This document shows, piece after piece, positions 52,139 through 60,882 of a DNA stretch of 64,000 nucleotides. The position numbers were made by a program, and so were the translations under genes. Positions within the stretch are counted from its first letter, which is position 1. Every line of letters starts with the position of its first letter. The stretch spans positions 806,001 to 870,000 of the forward strand of contig JADJCU010000001.1 in the NCBI GenBank assembly GCA_016703065.1. Direction: 5' to 3'. This stretch comes from a bacterium (lineage in GTDB: Bacteria; Electryoneota; RPQS01). Below the pieces are notes generated by a model. It was not told the origin of the DNA, did no database searches, and saw only the letters and a program-made list of their open reading frames with translations.

Positions 52139-53047
52139 TTAGACGTCGGCGAGATAGCGATTGTCTTGATCCATGTAATCCCGGACGTAGCTTTGCACGA
52201 ATTCCCGAAGCGGTCGGCGAATTTGGGCAGCCCGGCGGCGTTGAATTTGGTCATGTCGGCGCGGGTCTCGTACTGATAACGGTGACGCAGGTCTTCGGGC
52301 ATCGGGAAGTACTCGATATTCACCGGTTTGCCGAGCGCTTGGCACACGTTTTCGGCCAGTTGGTTGTAGGTATGCGGAGTTCCGGTGCCGAGATTGAAGA
52401 TGCCGTTGACGGCAGGTTTGTCGAGCAGGAACTTGATCCCGGTCAGGACTTCGGCGACGTGAATGAAGTCGCGGCGCTGTTCGCCATGACCGAAATCGGG
52501 GCGATGCGATTCAAAGAGTCTGACCTTGCCGGTGTCTCGCACTTGCGGATACGCGTGCAGGATCACGCTGGCCATGCGGCCCTTATGATACTCGTTGGGG
52601 CCGAAGACGTTGAAGAAGCGTAGTCCGGAGACTTTGTCCTGGAGCTTGTTCTCGAGCACCCACATAAAAACCTAAGGCGCCGTCGCCATAGACGGCAGCG
52701 GAGGACGCGTAGATGAAGCGCACTTTGTGAGCCAGCGACCATTCGCAGAGGATTTTCGAGTAGTCGTAGTTCCACGTCATCAGATAGTCCACGTCGGTCT
52801 GCGTCGTATCGGCGCACGCGCCCATGTGGATCACGGTCTTGACGTCGTGTCCCCACTGTGAATTTTCGAGCGCTTCAAAGAGATCGCCGCGGTCGATGAA
52901 CTCGCGGAACCGCAGACCCCGGAGATTCTTCCACTTCTCGGTCTTTCTAAAGCTGTCAACGAGAATGAGGTCATGCACGCCGCGCTGATTCAGCGCCCAC
53001 GCGCAGGCACTGCCGATAAATCCTGCCGCTCCGGTGATTAGAATCAT
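52139..53047 (-). pseudogene. hldD: ADP-heptose 6-epimerase gene with an internal deletion and a frameshift
   Basis: The family is clear: the NAD site ILITGAAGFIGSACAWALN, then ADTTQTDVDYLMTWNYDYSK, IYASSAAVYGDGALGF, GLRFFNVFGPNEYHKG and NLGTGTPHTYNQLAENV. Between GALGF and MWVLENK about 22-26 residues expected in HldD are missing, including the catalytic Tyr-x3-Lys, and the frame changes (near 52663-52675). A second shift near 52211 (GGG where GGGG restores frame) separates the true tail EFVQSYVRDYMDQDNRYLADV (its first and last parts) from the body. As written it cannot make a working enzyme. LPS heptose synthesis would be lost unless another copy exists or the sequence is misassembled. Confidence 0.8.
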
Positions 53048-53066
53048 GTTGGTTGGCTTAATTATC

Positions 53067-54605
53067 TCAGCTATTGCGGTTCAGGACGGCGGCGAAGGGC
53101 AGGGTTTCGCTTTCGATATTCGTTTCGTCGGTTACAGCGGCGGCATCGCGGACTTCGCACTCGAAGGCGTGGACTTCCCACGGTTCGAGATCGAGATAGA
53201 TGCCGCGCATAGCCAACTCCACACCGTCACGAATGTAGACTTTGTTCGAGAGCTTGTCGCGCAGAATGACTTCTTTGCCCTGCAGATTGCCGAACATCAG
53301 ATCGACCCAGCACTGACTGCGATAGTCGGCCCAGTTAACAAACACGCGGACATGCTGATCCTCGCTATCGTAGGCTTGGGAAAGAACCCGCCAGAACGAT
53401 TCGTTGCCCTGCCAAGCCTGCCGCGGATGGAGGAACGACCACTTGCCGGTCTTGACGGCGTCGAGGGTCAAGACGCTCATCAGTTGTTCGTAGAAGTCCG
53501 TGATCTCGGGTTGCGGTTCTTCCGGCGGCATGCGAAGCAACTGTACCGGAGCTTTGCGGAGGGCACCGAGGAACTGACCTTGATAGAAAAGACGAGCGGA
53601 GGGCAGCGTGAGAATCCAGGTGGCTGCGGCGCGATGCATCGGGAGAGCAAGCCGAGCGGCGACGCGTTCTTCATCGTGATTTTCGAGGAAGCGAATGCGG
53701 CGGCGGTGCTTCTCTTCATCGTAGTCGAACTGCACGCGCGAGAGTCCGGTCGGACCAACGGCCCAATCGAGCGGGTCCTTGTCGTAGGTGTAGTCGAAGC
53801 CCATCTCATTCAATTCGAGATCGAAGCCCCAATAGACTTCAGCGATGAAGAGGAAGTCGGGTTTCCGTTCGCGTACGCGGCGAATGGCATTGGGCCAGAA
53901 TTCGCGCATCTCGCCGCCCCACGTCTTGGTGAAGATGTGCGAGAGAATGAGCATGGCCATATCGCAGCGGACGCCGTCGCTGCGTTCGGCTACCGAGACG
54001 AGTTCGTTGACGACCGCCACCTGAGTTTCGAGTTTGCGGAAGTCGGGCTGCGCCGTATCTGACCAGGCCGGGAAGTAGGGATCGCGGCCATGGGCGATGA
54101 CTTTCGGGCCACTGTCGGACTCGACCATGAACCACGAGTCGGGGTCGCGTTCGAGATCGGCGGTCGAGCCCTGGATGTAGCGCTCGGGGTTGGATTTTGT
54201 CCACGGATGATCGCGAGCCGTGTGGCTGGGCACGAAATCGAGCAGGAGCTTCATGCCGCGTTCGGCCAGTTTGCGGCGGAAGGTGGCAAGACCGGCATCG
54301 CCGCCCAATTCGGGGTTGACTTCGTAGCCCACGATGGCATAGGGCGAGGCGGTGATGTCCTCCGGGGTCCAATCGGGCAGAACGGCGGAGTAGTCTTTCT
54401 TCAGGCCTTCATGCACCCGCGCGATCTCGCGCGAGGCGACGCTGGGTTTCCAAATGCCCATCAGCCAAACGGCATCTACGGCGCGGGCCTGCCAACGGTC
54501 AAAATGTTCCAGCGGAACGTCGGCAAGGGAAATCGGCGTCCCGTCCCCGAGCTGCCGCAGCCACAGTCGAGTGTTAATTTCGAGAATCGTCCGAACCGAG
54601 TTCAT
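53067..54605 (-). CDS. GH13 alpha-amylase-family protein
   Basis: 512 residues of the (beta/alpha)8 GH13 fold. Conserved regions: LLLDFVPSHTARDHP (region I), DGVRCDMAML with the nucleophile Asp (II), FLFIAEVYWGFD with acid/base Glu (III) and RFLENHDEERVA with the third Asp (IV). A C-terminal beta-domain ends the protein. No signal peptide, so it acts on cytoplasmic alpha-glucan or a sugar transfer reaction. The start ATG 54605 has AAAGG further upstream; a TTG three codons earlier is possible. Confidence 0.88.
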   Translation of the reverse strand: MNSVRTILEINTRLWLRQLGDGTPISLADVPLEHFDRWQARAVDAVWLMGIWKPSVASREIARVHEGLKKDYSAVLPDWTPEDITASPYAIVGYEVNPELGGDAGLATFRRKLAERGMKLLLDFVPSHTARDHPWTKSNPERYIQGSTADLERDPDSWFMVESDSGPKVIAHGRDPYFPAWSDTAQPDFRKLETQVAVVNELVSVAERSDGVRCDMAMLILSHIFTKTWGGEMREFWPNAIRRVRERKPDFLFIAEVYWGFDLELNEMGFDYTYDKDPLDWAVGPTGLSRVQFDYDEEKHRRRIRFLENHDEERVAARLALPMHRAAATWILTLPSARLFYQGQFLGALRKAPVQLLRMPPEEPQPEITDFYEQLMSVLTLDAVKTGKWSFLHPRQAWQGNESFWRVLSQAYDSEDQHVRVFVNWADYRSQCWVDLMFGNLQGKEVILRDKLSNKVYIRDGVELAMRGIYLDLEPWEVHAFECEVRDAAAVTDETNIESETLPFAAVLNRNS

Positions 54606-54640
54606 GTCCGCCAACCTTTCACGGGTTTGGTTTCATGTGC

Positions 54641-54668
54641 TTGCACCTCTGGGCACTTTTCTTATATT
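54641..54668 (+). promoter_or_regulatory. Sigma70-type promoter of the FKBP gene
   Basis: TTGCAC (54641-54646), 16-base spacer, TATATT (54663-54668), 62 bases before ATG 54730. Confidence 0.55.
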
Positions 54669-54729
54669 ACAGCATTAAGCGTTGAAAACAAGGCCAAGAT
54701 TGGCCATCTGGCAGGAAGAAAGGTAAAAT

Positions 54730-55283
54730 ATGAGGACAATGATGCATTTGGGTATTATCCTGGCCATTTGCATGGCACTGGGCTGCGGTGCGGCGAACAA
54801 GCCTGCGGAGGCCTCGAAGGCGAACAAGATGGATGAGAAACAAGCAACCAAGACCGAAACCGTGAAAACTGATAGCGAAAAACCTGCCGAAACCGCCGGG
54901 ACCAGTCAGTGGAAAGTAAAAAGTGACACCGTTACCACGGCCTCCGGTTTAAGGTACTTGATTATGACTCCCGGCACAGGCGAAAATGCCAAACAGGAGA
55001 CTTGGTCATTGTTCATACCACCGGGTGGTTTCTGGATGGATCAAAGTTCTATTCCTCATATGATGGTGGAGGAACACCACTCGACTTTCCGCTCGGAGCG
55101 ACTCCGCCGCGCGTCATTGCCGGCTGGGAGGAAGCGTTGCTCCTGATGAATAAAGGCGCAAAATGGCAGCTCATCGTTCCGGCAAATCTGGCTTACGGTG
55201 AGCAAGGCCGTCCCCCCGCGATTCCGGCTAACGCCACGCTCATCTTCGATGTCGAACTGCTCGATATCAACCCGAAAAAATAA
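54730..55283 (+). pseudogene. FKBP-type peptidyl-prolyl isomerase lipoprotein, frameshifted
   Basis: The first frame gives a lipoprotein signal (MALGCGAA), a Lys/Thr-rich linker and the FKBP opening TASGLRYLIMTPGTGENAKQE, then goes off the family. The true continuation is in another frame from about 55002 (LVIVHTTGWFLDGSKFYSSY, PLGATPPRVIAGWEEALLLM, PANLAYGEQGRPP, FDVELLDI) to 55283. One extra G near 54995 (CAGGAGAC to CAGGGAGAC) would give the family's KQGDLVIVH. It is otherwise intact, so sequencing error or a recent mutation is likely. If repaired it would be a periplasmic foldase. Confidence 0.78.
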
Positions 55284-55334
55284 ATGCTTGTTAAGCACTT
55301 TTGTGCGCTGGCGCGTGACGCCGGGTGTTTGTCG

Positions 55335-55366
55335 GGGCGGCCAGTGGGCCGCCCTGTGTTTTTTTT
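55335..55366 (+). terminator. Terminator after the FKBP gene
   Basis: GGGCGGCC-agtg-GGCCGCCC, then TGTG and eight T residues. Confidence 0.85.
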
Positions 55367-55369
55367 GGG

Positions 55370-55571
55370 GAAGTGTGACCTCGTTACGGTGTGGATACTC
55401 GGCAATGCACTTAGAAACCACCGTATTTGAAATAGATACACTTAACGAGTTACGCTAAACACAAGTTCCTTTGTTGAACCCCTTGACTCTATGGGGGGGG
55501 GGGGGTAGTATATTAGTGGTGAGCCTCTGACTTATGGGGCGAAACCAAGAATAGGGAGAAAGAAAATGAAG
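55370..55571 (+). repeat. Duplicated promoter region, copy 1
   Basis: About 196 bp before the ATG at 55566, matching 57707-57908 with 5 substitutions and one G of length difference. Similarity ends 7 bases into the coding sequence (ATGAAGA). An inverted pair CTCGTTA/TAACGAG lies about 60 bp apart within it. Confidence 0.93.
55483..55514 (+). promoter_or_regulatory. Promoter with 13-G spacer tract (probable phase-variable), copy 1
   Basis: TTGACT (55483-55488), CTAT, G13 (55493-55505), TAG, TATATT (55509-55514). The spacer is 20 bases; 10 Gs would make it 17. Slippage in the G tract would change promoter strength. Confidence 0.65.
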
Positions 55572-56009
55572 ATCGTTGTGCTATTAGGACTTTGTTTGAT
55601 TACGACGGCGCAGTTGTTCGCTCAGACGGAAGCGGATATGTGTGTCCTGATCACGGATCCATGCTGCGACGCGAGTTGGTCCACTTGGGACTACTCGGTA
55701 CCAGCGGGCAGGCAGATCACAGGTACCTATGTTCACTATGAAGGCAGCGATCTCAACGAAGTTACGGTTGAGTGCTGGCAAATGGTAAATGGGTTGCCGA
55801 GCATTCGTAGATGGTCCGTGACAGATCGTTGCGGGTGCGGGACCGTGTCGACAACGACCGGACATCCCATTGGGCAGAATACGGACTTGCGATTTACTGT
55901 GAAGTGTATGGGTTGCAACAGCGAAAACTGCGCAATTGGTTCGACAGCGGTTTACCTGTACACAAGCATCAACGCGGCAACGTGCCCGACACAATGTCCA
56001 AAGGATTAA
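55566..56009 (+). CDS. Small secreted Cys-rich protein
   Basis: 147 residues with signal peptide MKIVVLLGLCLITTAQLFAQ and Shine-Dalgarno AGGGAG. About 10 cysteines in CxxC-like groups (MCVLITDPCCDA, DRCGCGTV, KCMGCNSENC), which suggests disulfide bonds in an exported protein. No family recognised. It is the first gene after the poly-G promoter, overlapping the following beta-helix gene by 16 bases. It has no clear similarity to the corresponding first gene at 57902. Confidence 0.7.
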   Translation: MKIVVLLGLCLITTAQLFAQTEADMCVLITDPCCDASWSTWDYSVPAGRQITGTYVHYEGSDLNEVTVECWQMVNGLPSIRRWSVTDRCGCGTVSTTTGHPIGQNTDLRFTVKCMGCNSENCAIGSTAVYLYTSINAATCPTQCPKD

Positions 56010-57688
56010 TCACACGGTTTGCCGTGCTTGCGGTCGTTCAGGTGCTCGCATTCATGAGCGCGGTCGCGGAGCTGCGCCGCGTACCGCAGGATTACTCCAA
56101 TATTCAGGCGGCGGTGGAGTCTACCTTGCCGGGTGATACGGTGTTGCTGTCGGCTGGAACGTATCGCGAGGCGGTCACTGTTCCGGCTCGTGACATGACG
56201 ATCGCGAGCGAATACGTGTTGAACGGCGACACTGCCGAGATTGCGCAGTGTATCTGGATGAGTACGGTTATCGAGGGGGACTCGTTGCGCTGTCTAACCA
56301 TCGCGGATATTTTAGAAATCGAACCGACGATTGTTATTCAGGGGATTCGCTTTGCGTTGGCGAGAATTGAGGGCGGTGACATGGGCGGGGCGATTCTTGT
56401 CGAACATTGCAACGCGCGCGTTGAGGATTGTAGATTCGACTCCTGTCAGGCAGGATCAGGAGGAGCGGTTGCGGTTCTCTCGACGCGGGCGGAGCTCAAC
56501 CGCTGCCGATTCACGTATTGTGGAGCGGGCTACTTCGCAGGGATTGTGTATGCAGACAGCAGTCACGTTCTGGTCGATTCCTGCCTTGTGCAGAGCTGCG
56601 CGACCAACGGCGACTCAAGCACGGTGCCGGATCTGTTCGGGATCCGGACGAGTAACCTGACTGTGCGGCACACGGAATTTACCGAGTGCGGGCACGGCGC
56701 AGGCGGATCCGGCGCGCATTTCGTCAACGTATGGCTGCCACGCGATACGGTCCGGATTGTGCAGTGCGAATTCTTCAATAATCGATGGGATAATCTCATC
56801 AACTGGGGCGGCGAGTTTCTGAACTACCTGCTGATCGACTCGTGTCACTTTCACGATGAACTGCTTGCTCAGGCGCTGTACAGTCAGGGGCTTCCGGACT
56901 GTACGGTTACGCTGCAGGTAACGGACAATGAGTTTGAGCGATTTAGCTACGAGTTGCCATACGTGATGCACGGCCTGTTTGCGTTGGATCAGTCGCACGC
57001 GCATACGTTGATCTCGCGCAACTTGATCTCGGAGTTTCCATTAGGACACAGCACGCTTGGCTCGCTTTTTGGCAGAAATTTCGCGGAGAGGGAAATAAGC
57101 CGCAATTATGTCGTGAACAACTCGAACTGGTCGCATTTTGGTCCGCCTGACAAGCAGTTCTTCTTCTTCGTGAACGCGGACACGGGGGAGTTTGAGCACA
57201 ATATCTTCCTGAATAATCGCGGGTATTCGATTTACCAAGCGCCGCCCTGGACGGGAGCGCACGCGCGGCACAATTACTTCGGTCACGAGACGGGGCCGTA
57301 CGACTCTGTTAATAATCCGGGCGGGGAGGGTGATACGATTTGGTGGGCGGTGGACTATGTGCCGTGGGAGCCGGATTCAGATTTCACGTCTCCCGTGAAC
57401 GAAAGGCACTCAGCGCCTGTCGTTACAAACAGTTTCATCGGCAACAGCTATCCGAATCCGTTTAACGGGGAGGTGACGATTGAGTTTGTGCTGCTGCAGG
57501 ATCAGCGAGTTGATTTAGCTATCGTGGATTTGAGCGGGCGGCACGTCGCCAGTGTACTATCCGGCCAAGTGCGAAAGGGGGTGCATATCCGCACGTGGCG
57601 GCCCGAGCACTCCGCGAGCGGAATTTACTTTGCACGGCTTGTCGCAGACGGCGCGGTATCGTGCAGTAAGCTGTTGTATTTGAGGTAA
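55994..57688 (+). CDS. Secreted right-handed beta-helix protein with sorting domain
   Basis: 564 residues from ATG 55994, inside the end of the previous gene; signal segment LITRFAVLAVVQVLAFMSAVA. RRVPQDYSNIQAAVESTLPGDTVLLSAGTY is the usual lead into pectate-lyase-like helices, and the body repeats short coils (VEDCRFDSCQAGSGGAVAVL; AELNRCRFTYCGAG; HNIFLNNRGYSIYQ). It ends with a sorting domain (GNSYPNPFNGEVTIEFVL, GIYFARLVADG). Such proteins are glycan-binding or glycan-cleaving surface proteins; catalytic residues are not identifiable. Expression should follow the poly-G promoter. Confidence 0.82.
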   Translation: MSKGLITRFAVLAVVQVLAFMSAVAELRRVPQDYSNIQAAVESTLPGDTVLLSAGTYREAVTVPARDMTIASEYVLNGDTAEIAQCIWMSTVIEGDSLRCLTIADILEIEPTIVIQGIRFALARIEGGDMGGAILVEHCNARVEDCRFDSCQAGSGGAVAVLSTRAELNRCRFTYCGAGYFAGIVYADSSHVLVDSCLVQSCATNGDSSTVPDLFGIRTSNLTVRHTEFTECGHGAGGSGAHFVNVWLPRDTVRIVQCEFFNNRWDNLINWGGEFLNYLLIDSCHFHDELLAQALYSQGLPDCTVTLQVTDNEFERFSYELPYVMHGLFALDQSHAHTLISRNLISEFPLGHSTLGSLFGRNFAEREISRNYVVNNSNWSHFGPPDKQFFFFVNADTGEFEHNIFLNNRGYSIYQAPPWTGAHARHNYFGHETGPYDSVNNPGGEGDTIWWAVDYVPWEPDSDFTSPVNERHSAPVVTNSFIGNSYPNPFNGEVTIEFVLLQDQRVDLAIVDLSGRHVASVLSGQVRKGVHIRTWRPEHSASGIYFARLVADGAVSCSKLLYLR

Positions 57689-57706
57689 AGCACGTTTACC
57701 ATCGCG

Positions 57707-57908
57707 GAAGCGTGACCTCGTTACGGTGTGGATACTCTGCAATGCACATAGAAACCACCGTATTTGAAATAGATACACTTAACGAGTTACGCTCAACACA
57801 AGTTTCTTTGTTGAACCCCTTGACTCTATGGGGGGGGGGGGTAGTATATTAGTGGTGAGCCTCTGACTTATGGGGCGAAACCAAGAATAGGGAGAAAGAA
57901 AATGAAGA
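57707..57908 (+). repeat. Duplicated promoter region, copy 2
   Basis: Second copy of the 55370-55571 region; 12 Gs instead of 13. Confidence 0.93.
57820..57850 (+). promoter_or_regulatory. Promoter with 12-G spacer tract (probable phase-variable), copy 2
   Basis: TTGACT (57820-57825), CTAT, G12 (57830-57841), TAG, TATATT (57845-57850); spacer 19 bases, one shorter than copy 1. Confidence 0.65.
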
Positions 57909-58309
57909 CAGAATCATCTGTAATCAGGTATCTCGGAGCATTGGGTGTGTTGGCCACGGTTCTGGCGCTGGCATCAAATTCACGAGCTTGGGATGCACGC
58001 CATGTTTACACAACGACAGACAGCACGACCGTGACATTTACGCCGGGAACACAGAGCGTGCACCATTCGGTTGCTCAGGCACCGACTGTTGGCAGGGCGC
58101 GATGCTACTTTGCGCAGAACGCAGGAGTCTATGCGGATGCGTTTGCAATGAACGGCGATGTAAAGTGCGCTCATGCGACGCTTCAAGTTCGTACTACAGA
58201 CTTCAAAAGCTTTGGCTGGGTGACTTCGGGTACGGCGATCTGTATAGGTTACGATAACTCCAGTCCGTACGCGCAACAGGCGCTTTGCCCGCAGGAGCCG
58301 GGACAGTAG
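57902..58309 (+). CDS. Small secreted protein
   Basis: 135 residues; an N-terminal segment with hydrophobic core (YLGALGVLATVLALASNSRA) is a signal peptide. The mature part (YTTTDSTTVTFTPGTQSVHH, CAHATLQVRTTDF, SGTAICIGYDN) is beta-rich with four cysteines. No family recognised. First gene after the second poly-G promoter and followed 30 bases later by a beta-helix gene, the same plan as the neighbouring unit. Confidence 0.7.
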   Translation: MKTESSVIRYLGALGVLATVLALASNSRAWDARHVYTTTDSTTVTFTPGTQSVHHSVAQAPTVGRARCYFAQNAGVYADAFAMNGDVKCAHATLQVRTTDFKSFGWVTSGTAICIGYDNSSPYAQQALCPQEPGQ

Positions 58310-58339
58310 CGACCAGATTGATAGCGCGACAATCCTCTC

Positions 58340-60016
58340 ATGATATGCCTACTAATTATTGCTCTGTTCTTGACCGGGACGGCGGCACAGAGCGCTGTCA
58401 TCGAGCTTACGCCCGGCCTGTCAATAACGGGAGCAATTGAATCTTCGTCGTCAGGAGATACGATACTCCTGAACGACGGCCTCTACGTCGAAGCAGTTCG
58501 AGTTCATGAACACTCCGTCGTTATTGGCAGCAGGTTGTTACTTGACGGCTCCGCCGAGCATATTGAAAACACAATTCTTGTGGCGGTAACGGACAACCCG
58601 GACTCGGCAAGTTGTGTCTCGGTGGCCCTGCCGAGTAGTGACAGTTGCACGATTCGCGGCCTAACGATGACTGGTGGCGAAGGAACTCTGTGGTCTTCAC
58701 CTGACGGCGATTTTGCTGCGGGCGGGGCCGTGTTTGCGAACGAAAGTCGGCTAAGGGTCGAGGATTGCGTAATTCGGGAATGTCAAGCGCAGTTTGGCGG
58801 CGGAATAGCTGTTGAGCATCCCAGCCCCATTCAGGCAATCACGTATGCCACGATTGAACGCACGCAATTTGCGAATTGCGCCGCGGAAGCCTACGGAGGC
58901 GGTCTCTATCTGTGGCGGACGGCCACTGAGATTCGCTTTGCCACATTCGAGGCGTGTACGTCAGATGCAGGCGGTATTCAGTCCATTGGTGCGCAAATTA
59001 CCGTTTCGGCTTGCACGCTGCGCAATTGCGGAAGTGCGGTCGGGGCGATCTTCGCAGGTGGTGACAACTCCGTGGTCGAGGACTGCCTGTTTGAAAGTAA
59101 CGGAAACCCGTGGACAGAATCTGAATTCGGATTCTGCAACCTTGCGGCGTTTGACAGAGTGACGATTCGTGGTAACATATTCCGAGATAATACGACTAAC
59201 GACATGGCCATTCTGGTGCAGGACTTCGACCGCTTCGGTGTGCCGTTCTTCTATGGAAACGTGATCGAAAGACACACTATGACTGATCGCAGCGGCGCGA
59301 TCTACTTGTCGAATTGCGAGGGAGTATTCAGTCATAACATCATGCGCGATTGCTATTCGGATCGCGGCGCATCGATTTCTCCGGCCGGATCGGGCGTTCT
59401 TCAAATCCGCCACAATGTCTTTGTGAACAACGGCCAATCGCCAGACGGATTCGGCTCTGTCCTCAACTACTCTGCGGCGAGCATGGGCATTCCCGCGATG
59501 GCGGATTCCAACGTCTTTGCAGGGAACATAGGGCCTGCGATTTCTTTCGATCCGGCAATGCCCGGTCCGGTCAGTATCAATGCGCGGAACAACTGGTGGG
59601 GTCATCAGTCAGGGCCTTATCACCCGACTCGGAATCCAAACGGGCGGGGGGATACCCTGCTGTTGGAACTTGTTGAGTTTGAGCCGTGGTTGACCGAACC
59701 GCCGGACACGTCGAGCGCGGTGCCTCCGCGACAGCCAGAGAGTGTGATTCTTGGTTCTACATGGGAAGTGATGGGAGTCTATCCCAACCCGTTCAATTCT
59801 AAGCTGAGCATTGATGTCGCCGGGTTCACGGATTCGTCTTTCAAGTTGGCTCTATTTGACTTGCTCGGAAGAGAATGTGCAACACTGTATTCCGGTCGAA
59901 TGTATGGAGGAACCGTTTCAGTTACTTCCCCACCGCTTCTCGCGAGTGGAGTCTATTTCCTTGTGGCCAGAGATAGCCGCTATATGAAAGCACAGAAAGT
60001 TGTGCTCTTGAAGTAG
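58340..60016 (+). CDS. Secreted right-handed beta-helix protein with sorting domain, second paralogue
   Basis: 558 residues with signal peptide MICLLIIALFLTGTAAQS. The helix lead-in is TGAIESSSSGDTILLNDGLY, followed by coils (VEDCVIRECQAQFGGGIAVE, VSACTLRNCGSAVGAIFAG, VEDCLFESNGN) and ARNNWWGHQSGPYHPTRNP, a motif shared with the paralogue at 57.3 kb (RHNYFGHETGPYDSVNNP). Sorting domain: MGVYPNPFNSKLSIDVAG to KVVLLK. Divergent from its paralogue although the promoters are near-identical. Confidence 0.83.
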   Translation: MICLLIIALFLTGTAAQSAVIELTPGLSITGAIESSSSGDTILLNDGLYVEAVRVHEHSVVIGSRLLLDGSAEHIENTILVAVTDNPDSASCVSVALPSSDSCTIRGLTMTGGEGTLWSSPDGDFAAGGAVFANESRLRVEDCVIRECQAQFGGGIAVEHPSPIQAITYATIERTQFANCAAEAYGGGLYLWRTATEIRFATFEACTSDAGGIQSIGAQITVSACTLRNCGSAVGAIFAGGDNSVVEDCLFESNGNPWTESEFGFCNLAAFDRVTIRGNIFRDNTTNDMAILVQDFDRFGVPFFYGNVIERHTMTDRSGAIYLSNCEGVFSHNIMRDCYSDRGASISPAGSGVLQIRHNVFVNNGQSPDGFGSVLNYSAASMGIPAMADSNVFAGNIGPAISFDPAMPGPVSINARNNWWGHQSGPYHPTRNPNGRGDTLLLELVEFEPWLTEPPDTSSAVPPRQPESVILGSTWEVMGVYPNPFNSKLSIDVAGFTDSSFKLALFDLLGRECATLYSGRMYGGTVSVTSPPLLASGVYFLVARDSRYMKAQKVVLLK

Positions 60017-60042
60017 GGCAATTCGCGCCCCCCTAAAAACGC

Positions 60043-60072
60043 ACAAGGCGAACCTCACCGGTTCGCCTTGTT
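60043..60072. terminator. Bidirectional terminator
   Basis: Perfect 12-bp arms ACAAGGCGAACC / GGTTCGCCTTGT around TCACC, between convergent genes. Confidence 0.82.
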
Positions 60073-60096
60073 GATTTTCTGGGTTAGATGCGCGGG

Positions 60097-60423
60097 CTAA
60101 GACGCGTTTTCGGCGTGCTGGGCGCGCTCCATGCGTAGTCGCGACAAATCGTCCTGATAGTACCGGACCCGCGAGAGCAGTTGACTGATGACCGGATGCT
60201 CCGGCGTCACCGTCTCACCATGCGCAAACATCTCGCAAATCTTCGCGCCCAACGCCTCATGCGCGGCGCGTAATCTGCGCTCGGTCTGGACCTCGTCCAT
60301 GCGAATCCGGCCCTGTCGCGCCAACTCGTCACCGCGGTCGCGCCAATCCTTTAGCCCGGCGATGACCGTTTCGCGGACGTCATCCCACAAATTCTTGCCT
60401 TGCGGCGGTACGGTCGTTGTCAT
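60097..60423 (-). CDS. Hypothetical charged helical protein
   Basis: 108 residues from ATG 60423 with AAGGAG 7 bases upstream. Very rich in Arg, Glu and Asp, with long heptad-compatible helices (WDDVRETVIAGLKDWRDRGD, RLRAAHEALGAKICEMFAHG, RVRYYQDDLSRLRMERAQH). No signal peptide. Probably a small coiled-coil cytoplasmic protein; the family is not recognised. Confidence 0.7.
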   Translation of the reverse strand: MTTTVPPQGKNLWDDVRETVIAGLKDWRDRGDELARQGRIRMDEVQTERRLRAAHEALGAKICEMFAHGETVTPEHPVISQLLSRVRYYQDDLSRLRMERAQHAENAS

Positions 60424-60495
60424 CTCGCGCTCCTTGTGGCTGAATTCCTGCACAGCTATTTTACGCTCTGAGATGGATGTCTGTTCCGCTTAAGA

Positions 60496-60546
60496 AGCCC
60501 CCTTAACTCCCCCAAATCCGCAGATGAATTTGGGGGGAGACCAGAA
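60496..60546. repeat. Single palindromic element related to the 44-kb array
   Basis: CCCCCAAAT (60509-60517) pairs with ATTTGGGGG (60528-60536), followed by GGAGACCAG as in the 43.9-44.1 kb units. Loop and inner arms differ. Confidence 0.7.
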
Positions 60547-60549
60547 GAA

Positions 60550-60882
60550 TTAGAGGCCGATTTCCTTCATGAGCCAGCCGCGATAGGCCTCGCCGATCTC
60601 CGAGACTTCGAAAACCAGAATCTCGGGCACCGTGTACGGGTGAACCTCTTCAAAATAGCGATAGATGTCGTTCAAACGCAAATGGTGAGATTTGATGAGC
60701 AACAGGACTTCAGGATTGTCCGTTACTTCGCTAAACTCCCACCGATACATCGAGGATGCTTTCGGCAACCTCGTCACACAAGCTGCGAGTTGCTTCTCGA
60801 GAAGTCCTCTCGCAAATTCCTCGGCCTTGTCCTCGTGGTCAATCGTGGTTACAATCAGTATCTCGCCGTGTCCCTTGGCCAT
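60550..60882 (-). CDS. cutA: CutA1 divalent-cation tolerance protein
   Basis: 110 residues of the trimeric ferredoxin-like CutA1 family: IVTTIDHEDKAEEFARGLLEKQLAACVTRLP, then YRWEFSEVTDNPEVLLLIKS, ending HPYTVPEILVFEVSEIGEAY. It has been linked to copper tolerance in E. coli, though the general role is unsettled. It appears to be a single gene. Confidence 0.95.
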   Translation of the reverse strand: MAKGHGEILIVTTIDHEDKAEEFARGLLEKQLAACVTRLPKASSMYRWEFSEVTDNPEVLLLIKSHHLRLNDIYRYFEEVHPYTVPEILVFEVSEIGEAYRGWLMKEIGL

